The position numbers and the translations under genes were made by a program. DNA of 64,000 nucleotides, taken from contig JAHJIQ010000045.1 of assembly GCA_018823285.1 (NCBI GenBank), forward strand, positions 50,056 through 114,055. Direction: 5' to 3'. The DNA is from Pseudomonadota bacterium (lineage in GTDB: Bacteria; Desulfobacterota; Desulfobulbia; Desulfobulbales; JAGXFP01). This document shows, in pieces, positions 33,316-42,353 of the stretch. Below the pieces are notes generated by a model that saw only the letters and a list, made by a program, of their open reading frames with translations, made no database searches and had not been told where the DNA came from. Within the stretch, counting starts at the first letter, position 1; every line of letters starts with the position of its first letter.

Positions 33316-35817
33316 ATGATAAAAGTGGATAAGATGACCAAATCAGTGAAGAAAACCGGGCCGGCATGCTCTTATAATGCGGTTGACGAAGTCGATGTCG
33401 ATTCGCTCGGCAAGACCATCCATCATCACCTGTTGAGTTTTCTGGGACGGGATCCCGAGCGGGCCAGCAACCGGGATATGTGTAAGGCACTGTCGTACCT
33501 GATGCGCGACAACCTGATTGAGAAATGGGTCAATACCCAGAAGAGCTATTATGACCACCGGAAAAAAAGGGTCTACTACCTTTCTCTTGAGTTTTTGATC
33601 GGCCGTTCTCTCGGTAACAGCCTGATCAATATGGGGCTTGAAGGACCTGTAGCCAAGATGCTTGAGAATCTCGGCTATGATCTTGAGGACATCCGGGAAG
33701 AGGAGGAAGACGCAGCCCTGGGCAATGGCGGTCTTGGCCGGCTGGCCGCCTGCTTTCTTGATTCGATGGCCACCCTCGGAGTGCCCGGGTATGGCTATGG
33801 AATCCGCTATGAATATGGTCTGTTCTTCCAGAGGATTCTGAACGGTTTTCAGGTGGAAACCCCCGACAACTGGATGCGCTACGGCTCACCCTGGGAGTTT
33901 GAGCGGCCGCAATATCTGCACCGGATCCATTTCGGCGGTCGGGTGCATTCCTATCATGACCGGGAGGGCAAACTCCGGAAAGAGTGGGTCGATACCGAAG
34001 TGATCATGGCCATGGCTTGTGACATGCTGGTTCCCGGATACCGGAACGATCAGGTCATCAATATGCGGCTCTGGACTGCCAAGGCCTCGCGTGAGTTTGA
34101 TCTTTCCTATTTCAGCAAGGGCGATTACATCGCGGCGGTTGAGGAAAAGGTCCGTTCCGAGACGGTATCGAAGGTTTTATATCCCTCGGATACCTTGCGG
34201 GAGGGCCGGGAGTTGCGGCTGAAACAGCAGTATTTCTTTGTGGTTGCCACCTTCAAGGACATCATGCGGCGCTACAAAAAGAAGAGCAAGGATTTTGATG
34301 ATTTCAGCAGCAGGATAGCGGTGCAGCTGAACGATACCCATCCCGCCATTGCCATCCCGGAACTGATGAGGCTCCTGGTTGATTTTGAATATCTGGAGTG
34401 GGAAAAAGCCTGGCAGATCTGTGTTGAAACCTTCTGTTATACCAACCATACCCTGATGCCGGAGGCCCTGGAAACCTGGCCGGTGGAGATGCTTGACAGG
34501 GTCCTGCCCCGCCATCTGGAGATCATCTATGAGATCAATCACCGGTTTCTTAAGGAAGTGGCGGAGAGATATCCCGGTGATCAGGAGAAGTTGCGGAATA
34601 TGTCCATTATTGAGGAGGGGGCCGTCAAGAAGGTCAGGATGGCCCATCTGGCGATTGTGGGAAGTCACTCGGTCAATGGTGTCGCCGAACTGCACACCCA
34701 CCTGATGAAGACCGTGATCTTCAAAGATTTCCACGAGTACTTTCCCGGCCGCTTCAACTGTAAAACCAACGGCATAACCCAGCGGCGCTGGCTGCTCAAA
34801 TGCAATCCCGCCCTGGCGAAACTCATCACCGGCAGAATCGGCGACGGATGGGTTACCGATCTCGATCAGCTGCAGCAGCTTGTCCCGCTGGCCGATGATC
34901 CAGATTTTGTCAGAGAGTGGACCATGGTCAAACATCGCAACAAGGTCAGGCTCGCTGAATATATCGGTGGTAACTGCGACTCGCGGGTCTCTCCGGACTC
35001 GATGTTTGATGTTCAGGTGAAAAGAATTCATGAATACAAAAGGCAGATGCTGAGTATTCTCCATGCGATAACATTCTACCAACGGATCATTGATGATCCG
35101 GGGGGCGACCATACCCCCCGGACCATTATCTTTGCCGGCAAGGCCGCCCCTTCCTATTTTATTGCGAAGCTTATCATCAAGTTCATCAATTCGGTGGCGA
35201 AGGTCATCAATGTCAACCCGGTGACCAACACTTTTCTTAAAGTGGTCTTTATTCCCAATTACGGAGTGTCATTGGCGGAAAAGATTTTTCCCGCTTCCGA
35301 ACTGTCGGAGCAGATTTCTACTGCCGGCACGGAAGCATCCGGAACCGGCAACATGAAGTTTGCCTTGAACGGCGCCCTGACCATCGGCACCCTGGACGGG
35401 GCCAACATCGAGATTATGGAGGAAGTGGGCAGGGAAAACATCTTTATCTTCGGAATGACCGCCGAGGAAGTAGCACGGGAAAAAAGCGATCCCGGCCGCA
35501 CTCCCCACGATATCTACATGTCGAACCGGGAAATCAGGAAGGTTATCGACAGCATCACCGACGGTAATTTCAGTAACGGCGACAGGGAGCTTTTCAGGCC
35601 GATTGTCGACAGCCTGATGAACCCGGATGATCAGTATATGCTGATGAAGGATTTTGAATCATACCTGGATTGCCAGGCGAGGGTCAGTCTGGCCTACAGG
35701 AACCAGCGCCAGTGGAACAGGATGTCGATTTTAAACGTGGCCAGGATGGGCAAGTTCTCCAGCGACCGGACGATCAGGGAGTATGCCCGGGAGATCTGGG
35801 GGATTGATGTGCCGTGA
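33316..35817 (+). CDS. glgP: Glycogen/starch/alpha-glucan phosphorylase
   Basis: The enzyme removes glucose-1-phosphate from alpha-1,4-glucans with pyridoxal phosphate. The ~833-residue protein carries the family signatures: YYLSLEFLIGRSL, GNGGLGRLAACFLDS, NDTHPAIAIPELMR and the PLP-lysine motif EASGTGNMKFALNGALTIGT. The start is uncertain: the frame is open from 33280, ATG 33316 is used here, but AAGGA at 33311 is better spaced for GTG 33325. Together with the phosphofructokinase 1.2 kb downstream it suggests glycogen use as an energy reserve. Confidence 0.95.
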   Translation: MIKVDKMTKSVKKTGPACSYNAVDEVDVDSLGKTIHHHLLSFLGRDPERASNRDMCKALSYLMRDNLIEKWVNTQKSYYDHRKKRVYYLSLEFLIGRSLGNSLINMGLEGPVAKMLENLGYDLEDIREEEEDAALGNGGLGRLAACFLDSMATLGVPGYGYGIRYEYGLFFQRILNGFQVETPDNWMRYGSPWEFERPQYLHRIHFGGRVHSYHDREGKLRKEWVDTEVIMAMACDMLVPGYRNDQVINMRLWTAKASREFDLSYFSKGDYIAAVEEKVRSETVSKVLYPSDTLREGRELRLKQQYFFVVATFKDIMRRYKKKSKDFDDFSSRIAVQLNDTHPAIAIPELMRLLVDFEYLEWEKAWQICVETFCYTNHTLMPEALETWPVEMLDRVLPRHLEIIYEINHRFLKEVAERYPGDQEKLRNMSIIEEGAVKKVRMAHLAIVGSHSVNGVAELHTHLMKTVIFKDFHEYFPGRFNCKTNGITQRRWLLKCNPALAKLITGRIGDGWVTDLDQLQQLVPLADDPDFVREWTMVKHRNKVRLAEYIGGNCDSRVSPDSMFDVQVKRIHEYKRQMLSILHAITFYQRIIDDPGGDHTPRTIIFAGKAAPSYFIAKLIIKFINSVAKVINVNPVTNTFLKVVFIPNYGVSLAEKIFPASELSEQISTAGTEASGTGNMKFALNGALTIGTLDGANIEIMEEVGRENIFIFGMTAEEVAREKSDPGRTPHDIYMSNREIRKVIDSITDGNFSNGDRELFRPIVDSLMNPDDQYMLMKDFESYLDCQARVSLAYRNQRQWNRMSILNVARMGKFSSDRTIREYAREIWGIDVP

Positions 35818-35855
35818 TTTCATGAAATCATAACGATACTAAACGAGGAACAGTA

Positions 35856-36431
35856 ATGAAAGTCGTCGCTTTTAACGGCAGTGCCAGGAAGAACGGAAAT
35901 ACTTCGCATCTGATCAACATCGTGCTCGAGAAAATCAGGGAGGAAGGGGGAGAGACTGAACTCATCGAGCTTGCCGGGATGAATCTTTCCGGCTGCAAGG
36001 CGTGCTACCAATGTTTCGAGAAGAAAAACAACCGTTGTGCGGTGGAGGATGATCTGATCAACGAGGCCATTCAGAAGATGCTCTCCGCCGACGGGATCAT
36101 CCTGGGCTCACCCACCTATTTTGCCGACCTTTCCGCCAATATCAAGGCGCTCATTGAAAGGTGCGGCATGGTGAGTCGGGCCAACGGCGATATCTATAAA
36201 AGAAAGGTCGGCGCTTCGGTGGTTGCGGTCAGGCGGGCCGGGGCATCACACGTCTTCAGCTCGCTGAACTTCTTTTTCTTAATCGGCCAGATGATCATTG
36301 CCGGTTCCTCATACTGGAATATCGGCCGGGGCTTGAAACCGGGAGAGGTGATGGAGGACGCGGAAGGGGTGAAGACCATGCGTGATCTCGGCGCGAATAT
36401 GGCCTGGTTGATCAAAAAGATCAAGGCGTAA
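35856..36431 (+). CDS. Iron-sulfur flavoprotein, NADPH-dependent FMN reductase fold
   Basis: This is a 191-residue flavodoxin-like protein. The FMN phosphate loop is GSARKNGNTSHL (about 8-19) and the flavin-binding LGSPTYFADLSANIKALIER is at about 84-103. A C-x2-C-x2-C-x7-C cysteine set (GCKACYQC then RC, about 48-62) is the [4Fe-4S] motif of iron-sulfur flavoproteins. Such proteins in anaerobes move electrons and reduce oxygen or peroxide. It lies between glycogen phosphorylase and hemerythrin on the same strand, with 38-41 bp gaps, suggesting one operon. Confidence 0.88.
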   Translation: MKVVAFNGSARKNGNTSHLINIVLEKIREEGGETELIELAGMNLSGCKACYQCFEKKNNRCAVEDDLINEAIQKMLSADGIILGSPTYFADLSANIKALIERCGMVSRANGDIYKRKVGASVVAVRRAGASHVFSSLNFFFLIGQMIIAGSSYWNIGRGLKPGEVMEDAEGVKTMRDLGANMAWLIKKIKA

Positions 36432-36472
36432 TGCCTGGTTAAACACTTCTAATTTCAACAGGGAGGGTGAAG

Positions 36473-36880
36473 ATGGCTTTGTTTGACTGGAAAAACGAAT
36501 ACAGTGTGAGCGTGGCCGAGATTGACGAGCAGCATAAAAAACTGATCGCTCTGATCAACAAGCTGCATGAGGCGATGACCAGTGGTCGCGGCAAAGAGGT
36601 GGTGAACGCGGTTCTGAAGGAACTTGCCGATTACACGGTCTTTCATTTCAGCAAGGAAGAGAACCTGATGCGGACCAACGACTATCCAGGGTATCCGGAG
36701 CACCTTGAAAAACATCAGAAGATGACGGCCAAGGTCCTGGCACTGCAGGCAGATTGCAAGCGCGGCAAGGTGTCCGTGTCGATGGATGTCATGGACTTTT
36801 TAAAGAGCTGGCTGGACAAGCACATCCTTGGTACGGACAAACAGTATGCTCCGTATCTCAAGGCCAAGGGGGTTTCCTGA
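36473..36880 (+). CDS. Bacteriohemerythrin
   Basis: The 135-residue single-domain hemerythrin has the full di-iron ligand set: DEQH (His about 21), FHFSKEE (His and Glu), HLEKH (two His), and KHILGTDK (His and Asp) near the C-terminus. It binds oxygen reversibly and in anaerobes probably buffers or delivers oxygen. The start is ATG 36473, six bases after GGGAGGG; a GTG two codons upstream lies inside that ribosome binding site. It sits next to an Fe-S flavoprotein gene, which fits an oxygen-handling pair. Confidence 0.93.
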   Translation: MALFDWKNEYSVSVAEIDEQHKKLIALINKLHEAMTSGRGKEVVNAVLKELADYTVFHFSKEENLMRTNDYPGYPEHLEKHQKMTAKVLALQADCKRGKVSVSMDVMDFLKSWLDKHILGTDKQYAPYLKAKGVS

Positions 36881-36889
36881 GTCGAAACA

Positions 36890-37000
36890 CATTGAAGTTC
36901 CCCGTGGCAGATAGCGAAAACAGCGTGAGACCCGGAGTCTCCTTGCCGTCGCTTACCTCGAGCTGCGGGGAATGCGTTTCGCGGTGCATGTTCAAGTTGT
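36890..37000 (-). repeat. Family A intergenic repeat, copy A4 (inverted, shortened)
   Basis: Reverse-complemented, it opens TTGAACATGCACCGCGAAAC and ends CCACGGGGAACTTCAAT as in the other copies, but the middle is shortened. The first arm of unit 1 and the last arm of unit 2 therefore form one long imperfect hairpin. Its right edge contains an ATG (36972) that extends the downstream frame spuriously. Confidence 0.75.
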
Positions 37001-37049
37001 CTCGACTATTCCGGTTCCACAACCTCCACCTCTGCAGGGAGACAACCGA

Positions 37050-38330
37050 TTGCATTATAAAGCTCAGGATTTTCTAACGGAAAATCTGGGGGAAAACAGG
37101 TTCCCGACTCCCCTGGAACTGCCGGACAGTTTTTTTGCTTCCACCCGGGAGAGGGTGTTGTATTGCAACACGGTGGGCTGTAGTGACGGAGAGTTGGATC
37201 CGGAATTCAGCTTTGAAAGACCAGGGCCGTTCCACAGGCTTCATTTTGATCCGGCAGAGACCAATGTCGGGATCGTCACCTGCGGCGGTCTCTGCCCTGG
37301 AATCAACGATGTGATCCGTTCGATCACCTACAGTTCGCTTGATGCCTACAAGGTGAGTAAGGTCTACGGTTTCCGCCATGGATTTGCCGGACTTGCGAGA
37401 GAGAGTCCGGAGATCCCGATTGAGCTGTGTCACGATGTTGTCCACAACATCCATGAGCAGGGCGGAACCATTCTCGGCTCGTCCCGCGGCGCACAGCCGA
37501 TCGCGGAAATGGTCGATACTTTGGTCAGATACGGGATTTCGATTCTCTTCGTGATCGGCGGCGACGGCAGTCATCGGGGTTCGATGCTGATGGCCGAAGA
37601 GGTGGCCAGACGGAAACTGGACATTGCGGTGATCGGGATTCCGAAAACCATCGACAATGATATCTCCCACATCCAGCGTTCTTTCGGTTTTGATACAGCG
37701 GTGGAAGAGGCCAGAAAGGCGGTCAATGCCGCGCATGTCGAGGCGACCTGTCTGCGCAACGGCATCGGCCTGGTGAAGCTGATGGGGCGGGACGCGGGAT
37801 TTATCGCGGCCCATGCCACCCTTGCCTCGGGGAACGTGAACATCTGTCTGATCCCGGAAGAGCCGTTTGATCTTGAGGTTATCAATCAGCGGATCAGGCG
37901 ACGTCTTGAGAAAAAGGGGCACCTGGTGATCGTGGTTGCCGAGGGGGTCGGCCAGGAATTCATGAGGCAGGGGGAAAAGCTTGAATATGATGAATCCGGT
38001 AATCCCCGGCTGATTGATATCGGGCCGTTTCTGAAAAAACGCATCTCGGCGTATCTGAAGAGTGCGGGGATTCCCTTCACCATCAAATATATCGACCCCA
38101 GTTACATGATCCGTTCGACTTCGGCCAACGGCATCGATTCATCGTTCTGTCTGCAGCTTGGCAATTATGCGGTCCACACCGGCATGGCCGGCCGGACCAA
38201 CACCCTGATCGGCTACTGGAACCAGCATTTCTGTCTGGTGCCTATCCATTTCGCCCTGAACGAAAAGAAAACCGTCGATATCAACGGTTCCATGTGGCGC
38301 TCGGTTCTCGAAGTGACCGGCAGATACTGA
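37050..38330 (+). CDS. pfkA: 6-phosphofructokinase, long (plant-type) PFK-A group
   Basis: The enzyme phosphorylates fructose-6-phosphate. The roughly 426-residue product has TCGGLCPGINDVIRSI (phosphoryl-donor loop), GGDGSHRGSM near residue 170, PKTIDNDI near 198, and MGRDAGFIA. The GGDG glycine points to ATP rather than pyrophosphate, while the Lys of PKTIDND is the residue found in PPi-PFKs and plant ATP-PFKs. ATP use is thus likely but not certain. The start is taken as TTG 37050, eight bases after GGGAG. The longer frame from 36972 starts inside repeat A4 and would add a Pro-rich, non-conserved leader. Confidence 0.88.
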   Translation: MHYKAQDFLTENLGENRFPTPLELPDSFFASTRERVLYCNTVGCSDGELDPEFSFERPGPFHRLHFDPAETNVGIVTCGGLCPGINDVIRSITYSSLDAYKVSKVYGFRHGFAGLARESPEIPIELCHDVVHNIHEQGGTILGSSRGAQPIAEMVDTLVRYGISILFVIGGDGSHRGSMLMAEEVARRKLDIAVIGIPKTIDNDISHIQRSFGFDTAVEEARKAVNAAHVEATCLRNGIGLVKLMGRDAGFIAAHATLASGNVNICLIPEEPFDLEVINQRIRRRLEKKGHLVIVVAEGVGQEFMRQGEKLEYDESGNPRLIDIGPFLKKRISAYLKSAGIPFTIKYIDPSYMIRSTSANGIDSSFCLQLGNYAVHTGMAGRTNTLIGYWNQHFCLVPIHFALNEKKTVDINGSMWRSVLEVTGRY

Positions 38331-38498
38331 ACCGGCAGAGCGCCGTTGGGGGCATGCTGCGCGAAGCCCCTACCCCTCCGCACTTTCCCGTATGCAGAAA
38401 GTTCTTTTTGTTTGACATTTCAGGGGGAATAGTCCGAAAATCCTTTATCAAGGCCTGACCTTTCCGGGTCGGAGTTCTGGAAGAGTGTGGGGAGAGGC

Positions 38499-41165
38499 AT
38501 GCGATCAGCAAATCTCGATATAATCTCGAAAATCAAACATTTCGTTCTTTTTGCCATTGCGGTGACGATTCCGGTTTTTGCATCGGTTGCGGAAGCCCGT
38601 GATGTAAAGGTCGGGGTCTTTCATAATTACCCGATCTGCTATGAGGAAAATGGAGAGAATACGGGGTTCCACGTTGAGCTGCTGAAAGCTGTGGCAAAAG
38701 AAGAGGGGTGGAACCTGGTCTTTCAACCCGGCGGTACAATCAAGGATGTTCTGAACGGTCTTCAGACAGGAGTTATCGATGTGGGGATGAGTCTGATGCC
38801 CACCGGTGAAAGAAGAGTTTTTGCCGATTTTACCACCGAGACGAATGTTATCCTGTGGGGGCAGGTTTTTATAAAAAACGGGCGAACCGATATCCATAAC
38901 CTTATCGATCTGAGCGGGAAAAAGGTCGCTTTCATAGGCCAGGGGACAAGCGGGCAGAATTTCATGAACCTCTGTGAGCAGTTCGGGGTGAAGGCACATT
39001 TCAAGAAAATGGGCCCGTACGAAGAGGTTGCCCGGGCAGTCCAGATCGGTGAGGTTGATGCCGGCGTCTTTAATAATTTTCAGGGGTATAAATATTCGAA
39101 ACAGTACCGGATCAAGCCGACACCCATTCTCTTTAGTCCGACACCTGTGCTGTTTGCGGTCCCCAAAGGCAGAAACGGCGACATTTCCGAAGCAATCGAT
39201 CGCCATCTCAGAGGATGGAAGGGCGACCCGGATTCTATTTATTACAGGCTCGAAGAAGAATTTCTCAGTGCCCTGAATCGTAAGGAGATGAGCTGGAGTA
39301 AAAACGAGGTCCTGATCGCTTTCGGGCTATGCATTGCTTTGATGGCAGTGGGTGTATTTCTGGGTGTTTTCCTCGGCGGCAGGGTTGGAGAAAGGAGTCT
39401 GGGCAAAGTATACTTCAAGCATATTGTCATCTTTACAGTGACCATCACCATTCTGATTACTCTTATTGATACGGTGATGAACTGGTTCCTTTTCCATCCC
39501 GGGGAAACCTTCCTTGAAGCGGGAATCGTAAATGTTACTCCAGAACACCTTTACTTCAGGGGCATGTTCGTTTTGACATGCATGGTTTTTGCCTTCTTTT
39601 TTACCAGGTACCTGGGGATGTACACCGAGGCTCAATCCAGGCTGCAAAAGAGTGAGGAACGATATCGGGACATTGTCGAAAGCTCCATTGATTGGGTCTG
39701 GGAATTTGATGAAAACGAAATTTTCACCTATGCCAGTCCTCGGATTGAGGAGATGCTGGGATATAAACCGGAGGAAGTGATTGGCCGGTCTGCCTTTTCC
39801 CTGATGCCTCCCTCCGAACAGAAAAAAATGACTGCGGAATTTACCCGGATCAAGGAAGCGCGAGCCTCTTTCGTGGCCCTTGAAAACATCAATCAGCACA
39901 AGAGCGGGAAACTGATCCATCTGGAGTCGAGTGGAGTCCCTGTATTTGATGCGGAAGGGGTTTTTCGTGGCTACCGGGGGATGGACAGGGACATCTCTGA
40001 GCGCAGGGTGCTGATCGAAAAATTGCAGCAGGCCCAGAGACTCGAAGCAATCGGGACCCTGGCGGGCGGCATTGCCCATGATTTCAATAATATCCTGACC
40101 CCGATTCTTGGCTATGCAGGTCTTGTGAAATCAATGCTGCCGAGCGATAGTGAGGTTCAGGAGCATCTGCAGGAAATTGCCAAAGCAGGGAATCGCGCAA
40201 AAGAACTGGTCAGGCAGATTCTGACGTTCAGCAGGCAGGCGGAGCGGAGCAGAAGTCCGCTGAAGGTAGGTGTTTATATCAAGGAGGCTCTGAAGCTCCT
40301 CCGGGCCACTATCCCGACAACCATCGAAATTAAACCTGAACTTGACGGGAACTGCGGTGCCGTCCTTGCCGATCCCACCCAGATTCACCAGATCATTATG
40401 AATCTGTGCACCAACGCATATCATGCCATGCGGGAAAGTGGCGGGGTGCTTGCGGTCACTCTGCATGAAAAAGTGCTGGGCGAAGACGATATCCATGAAG
40501 GGATGAACATTACACCGGGGAAATACCTGAGCCTTGAAGTGAGCGATACCGGACATGGCATAAAACCGGAAGACAGGGAGAGGATATTTGAGCCCTATTT
40601 CACCACCAAGGAAGTGGGAGACGGCACCGGCATGGGACTGGCCGTAGTTCATGGGATTGTACAAGCCTACAAAGGCTACATTTCGGTGTATTCAGAAGTT
40701 GGCAGGGGAACTACGTTTTTGATCTACCTGCCTGTGGTGGAAGGCAATGCGGAAGAGCGTGTTCATCTGGAGGAAGAGAAGGTTACAGGAGGCGATGAGC
40801 GAATCCTTCTGGTGGACGATGAGCGCGATATTGTGAAACTTGAGCAGTTTCTTCTGGAAAAACTGGGGTACACGGTCGCGGCCCACACCAGCAGCATGGC
40901 GGCTTTGGAGACCTTCAGTGAAAATCCTTCCGAGTATGATCTTGTCATTACCGACATGACGATGTCGGAATTGACCGGCGCCGAACTGTCGGAAAGAGTA
41001 AAGGCGATCAGGCCTGGTATTCCGGTAATTATCTGCACGGGATTCAGCGAACTTATCAATGAGATCAAAGCCAGGGAATTGGGGATTGATGGTTTCCTGA
41101 TGAAGCCGGTCACCCAGACCGATCTTGCACGAACCATAAACAAAGTGCTGAGAAAAGAACAGTAG
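38499..41165 (+). CDS. Hybrid sensor kinase: periplasmic solute-binding domain, PAS, histidine kinase, receiver
   Basis: The 888-residue protein has a signal/anchor (about 10-35), an SBP_bac_3-type solute-binding domain (about 35-255, VKVGVFHNYPICYEENGENT), about three membrane helices (265-380), a PAS domain (390-510), and HisKA with His527 in GGIAHDFNNIL. HATPase_c (DTGHGIKPEDRERIFEPYF, GMGLAVVHG) and a C-terminal receiver with Asp819 (ITDMTMSELTG) complete it. It probably detects a small periplasmic ligand and relays phosphate to its own receiver. The start is ATG 38499 behind GGGGAGAGG. No target regulator is adjacent. Confidence 0.92.
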   Translation: MRSANLDIISKIKHFVLFAIAVTIPVFASVAEARDVKVGVFHNYPICYEENGENTGFHVELLKAVAKEEGWNLVFQPGGTIKDVLNGLQTGVIDVGMSLMPTGERRVFADFTTETNVILWGQVFIKNGRTDIHNLIDLSGKKVAFIGQGTSGQNFMNLCEQFGVKAHFKKMGPYEEVARAVQIGEVDAGVFNNFQGYKYSKQYRIKPTPILFSPTPVLFAVPKGRNGDISEAIDRHLRGWKGDPDSIYYRLEEEFLSALNRKEMSWSKNEVLIAFGLCIALMAVGVFLGVFLGGRVGERSLGKVYFKHIVIFTVTITILITLIDTVMNWFLFHPGETFLEAGIVNVTPEHLYFRGMFVLTCMVFAFFFTRYLGMYTEAQSRLQKSEERYRDIVESSIDWVWEFDENEIFTYASPRIEEMLGYKPEEVIGRSAFSLMPPSEQKKMTAEFTRIKEARASFVALENINQHKSGKLIHLESSGVPVFDAEGVFRGYRGMDRDISERRVLIEKLQQAQRLEAIGTLAGGIAHDFNNILTPILGYAGLVKSMLPSDSEVQEHLQEIAKAGNRAKELVRQILTFSRQAERSRSPLKVGVYIKEALKLLRATIPTTIEIKPELDGNCGAVLADPTQIHQIIMNLCTNAYHAMRESGGVLAVTLHEKVLGEDDIHEGMNITPGKYLSLEVSDTGHGIKPEDRERIFEPYFTTKEVGDGTGMGLAVVHGIVQAYKGYISVYSEVGRGTTFLIYLPVVEGNAEERVHLEEEKVTGGDERILLVDDERDIVKLEQFLLEKLGYTVAAHTSSMAALETFSENPSEYDLVITDMTMSELTGAELSERVKAIRPGIPVIICTGFSELINEIKARELGIDGFLMKPVTQTDLARTINKVLRKEQ

Positions 41166-41188
41166 CAGTGGAGTTGTTCTGGAATTTT

Positions 41189-41539
41189 TTAGGGCGTACT
41201 GATTTTCCCGGCAAGAAGTTTTTCTATGATCCGCAGGTGTTTTTTCTCGTTATGGATAGCCACGGTGGTGAAGATGATCACCATCATCAGTAAAGCGATG
41301 CAGGCCGGGAACAGCAGGGGAACCATTGCTGCCATTAATGAAAGGGTGGCATCCGGTATTGAGTTGGCGGCAAGTCCTTCCTTGATGGCAAACGGGTTGA
41401 TCAGAAGAGGGGTTTTGATCGAGAGCCAGACTGCCAGAGCGGCTATCATGATCGCAAGAAGGGAGCCGACTACCGGCCATAACCTGATCAGTTTGTTCCT
41501 TTTTTCTATAAACTCTTTTTCCTGTGATGTTAATGGCAT
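41189..41539 (-). CDS. Two-helix membrane protein of unknown function
   Basis: The 116-residue product has a charged N-terminus (SQEKEFIEKRNKLIRLWP), one membrane helix at about 20-42, a ~30-residue periplasmic or loop segment, a second helix at about 66-95, and a basic cytoplasmic tail. AAGGA precedes the ATG. It is the last gene of the minus-strand run that starts at lysS, 28 bp after recO. No known family is recognised. Confidence 0.75.
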   Translation of the reverse strand: MPLTSQEKEFIEKRNKLIRLWPVVGSLLAIMIAALAVWLSIKTPLLINPFAIKEGLAANSIPDATLSLMAAMVPLLFPACIALLMMVIIFTTVAIHNEKKHLRIIEKLLAGKISTP

Positions 41540-41567
41540 CTTTTTTTACTTCCTTCAATTCTTTGGA

Positions 41568-42350
41568 TTAAATGCAGCCGTTGCTGTTTCCCTCGAGAAG
41601 AAAATCCCACGCCAGAATGTCCCGTTGAAGAATGTGTGACCCGTAAGATCTTAATATCCTTACTGATTCTTCTATTGACGCATTTGAAAAACGAAGCCGG
41701 CCGAGTTTTTCATTGTCAAGTTCCTGCGCTTTCTGAAGCAGGCGGATGGTGCTGATGGAAACCACAAGGTCGGCGGGACCGACCGCAATCCCACCTCTGC
41801 TGCAATCACCGCAGATCAGGCCGTTGTAGCTGCTGCTGAACCGGAAAGGGGTCAGGGCCGGTGAAAGGCGGCCGCATCGGCCGCACGCGTGGAAGTCCGG
41901 ATGAAAACCGGACAGGGAAAAGAGGCGCAGCTGGAAAAGGATTGCGATGGTGGCCGGCGCAGTTGATTTCTTTGCAAGCTTAAGAAATGTCCAGGTGAGC
42001 AGTCTGAACAGGTCAGGGTCAGGGTCGTTCTCCCTGGTCCAGTGGAGGGTCAGTTCGGCGACCAGAGCTGCGGTGGTGTAGAGATGGTAATTTTCCCGGA
42101 GTGCAGGGAAAGGGTCGATCAGTTCAGCCTGATCGATCATCACCAATGTCGAAGACCGGCTGTCGGTGAAAAGAACATCAAGCAGGGTAAAGAGTTCAAG
42201 CTTGTTCAGGAATCGCTTGAAACTCTTTTTGGCCCCCTTGGCGATTCCGCTGAAGCGCCCTCTGGAATCACTGAAAAAAGTGACGATCTTGTCCGCTTCC
42301 CCATAATCCCTGACTTCGATTACAAATGCCCTGGCCCTGGCAGGTTCCAT
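41568..42350 (-). CDS. recO: DNA repair protein RecO
   Basis: RecO loads RecA with RecF/RecR in gap repair. The 260-residue protein has the N-terminal OB fold (ARAFVIEVRDYGEADKIVTF, GRFSGIAKGAKKS) and the helical C-terminal domain. A zinc finger with CGRCG (about 157) and CGDC (about 181) is also present. Length and order match the family. It starts 3 bp after the RodZ-like gene stop and is followed by a small membrane protein gene, so it lies deep in an operon. Confidence 0.93.
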   Translation of the reverse strand: MEPARARAFVIEVRDYGEADKIVTFFSDSRGRFSGIAKGAKKSFKRFLNKLELFTLLDVLFTDSRSSTLVMIDQAELIDPFPALRENYHLYTTAALVAELTLHWTRENDPDPDLFRLLTWTFLKLAKKSTAPATIAILFQLRLFSLSGFHPDFHACGRCGRLSPALTPFRFSSSYNGLICGDCSRGGIAVGPADLVVSISTIRLLQKAQELDNEKLGRLRFSNASIEESVRILRSYGSHILQRDILAWDFLLEGNSNGCI

Positions 42351-42353
42351 GAA

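Noticed and set aside
34177..35112. 311-codon minus-strand frame inside glgP
   Set aside because: It is antisense to conserved glycogen phosphorylase motifs; no domain or ribosome site.
36890..37000. Target-site duplication around family A copies
   Set aside because: Flanks of A2, A3 and A4 were compared and no consistent direct repeat was found, so transposition is not claimed for family A.
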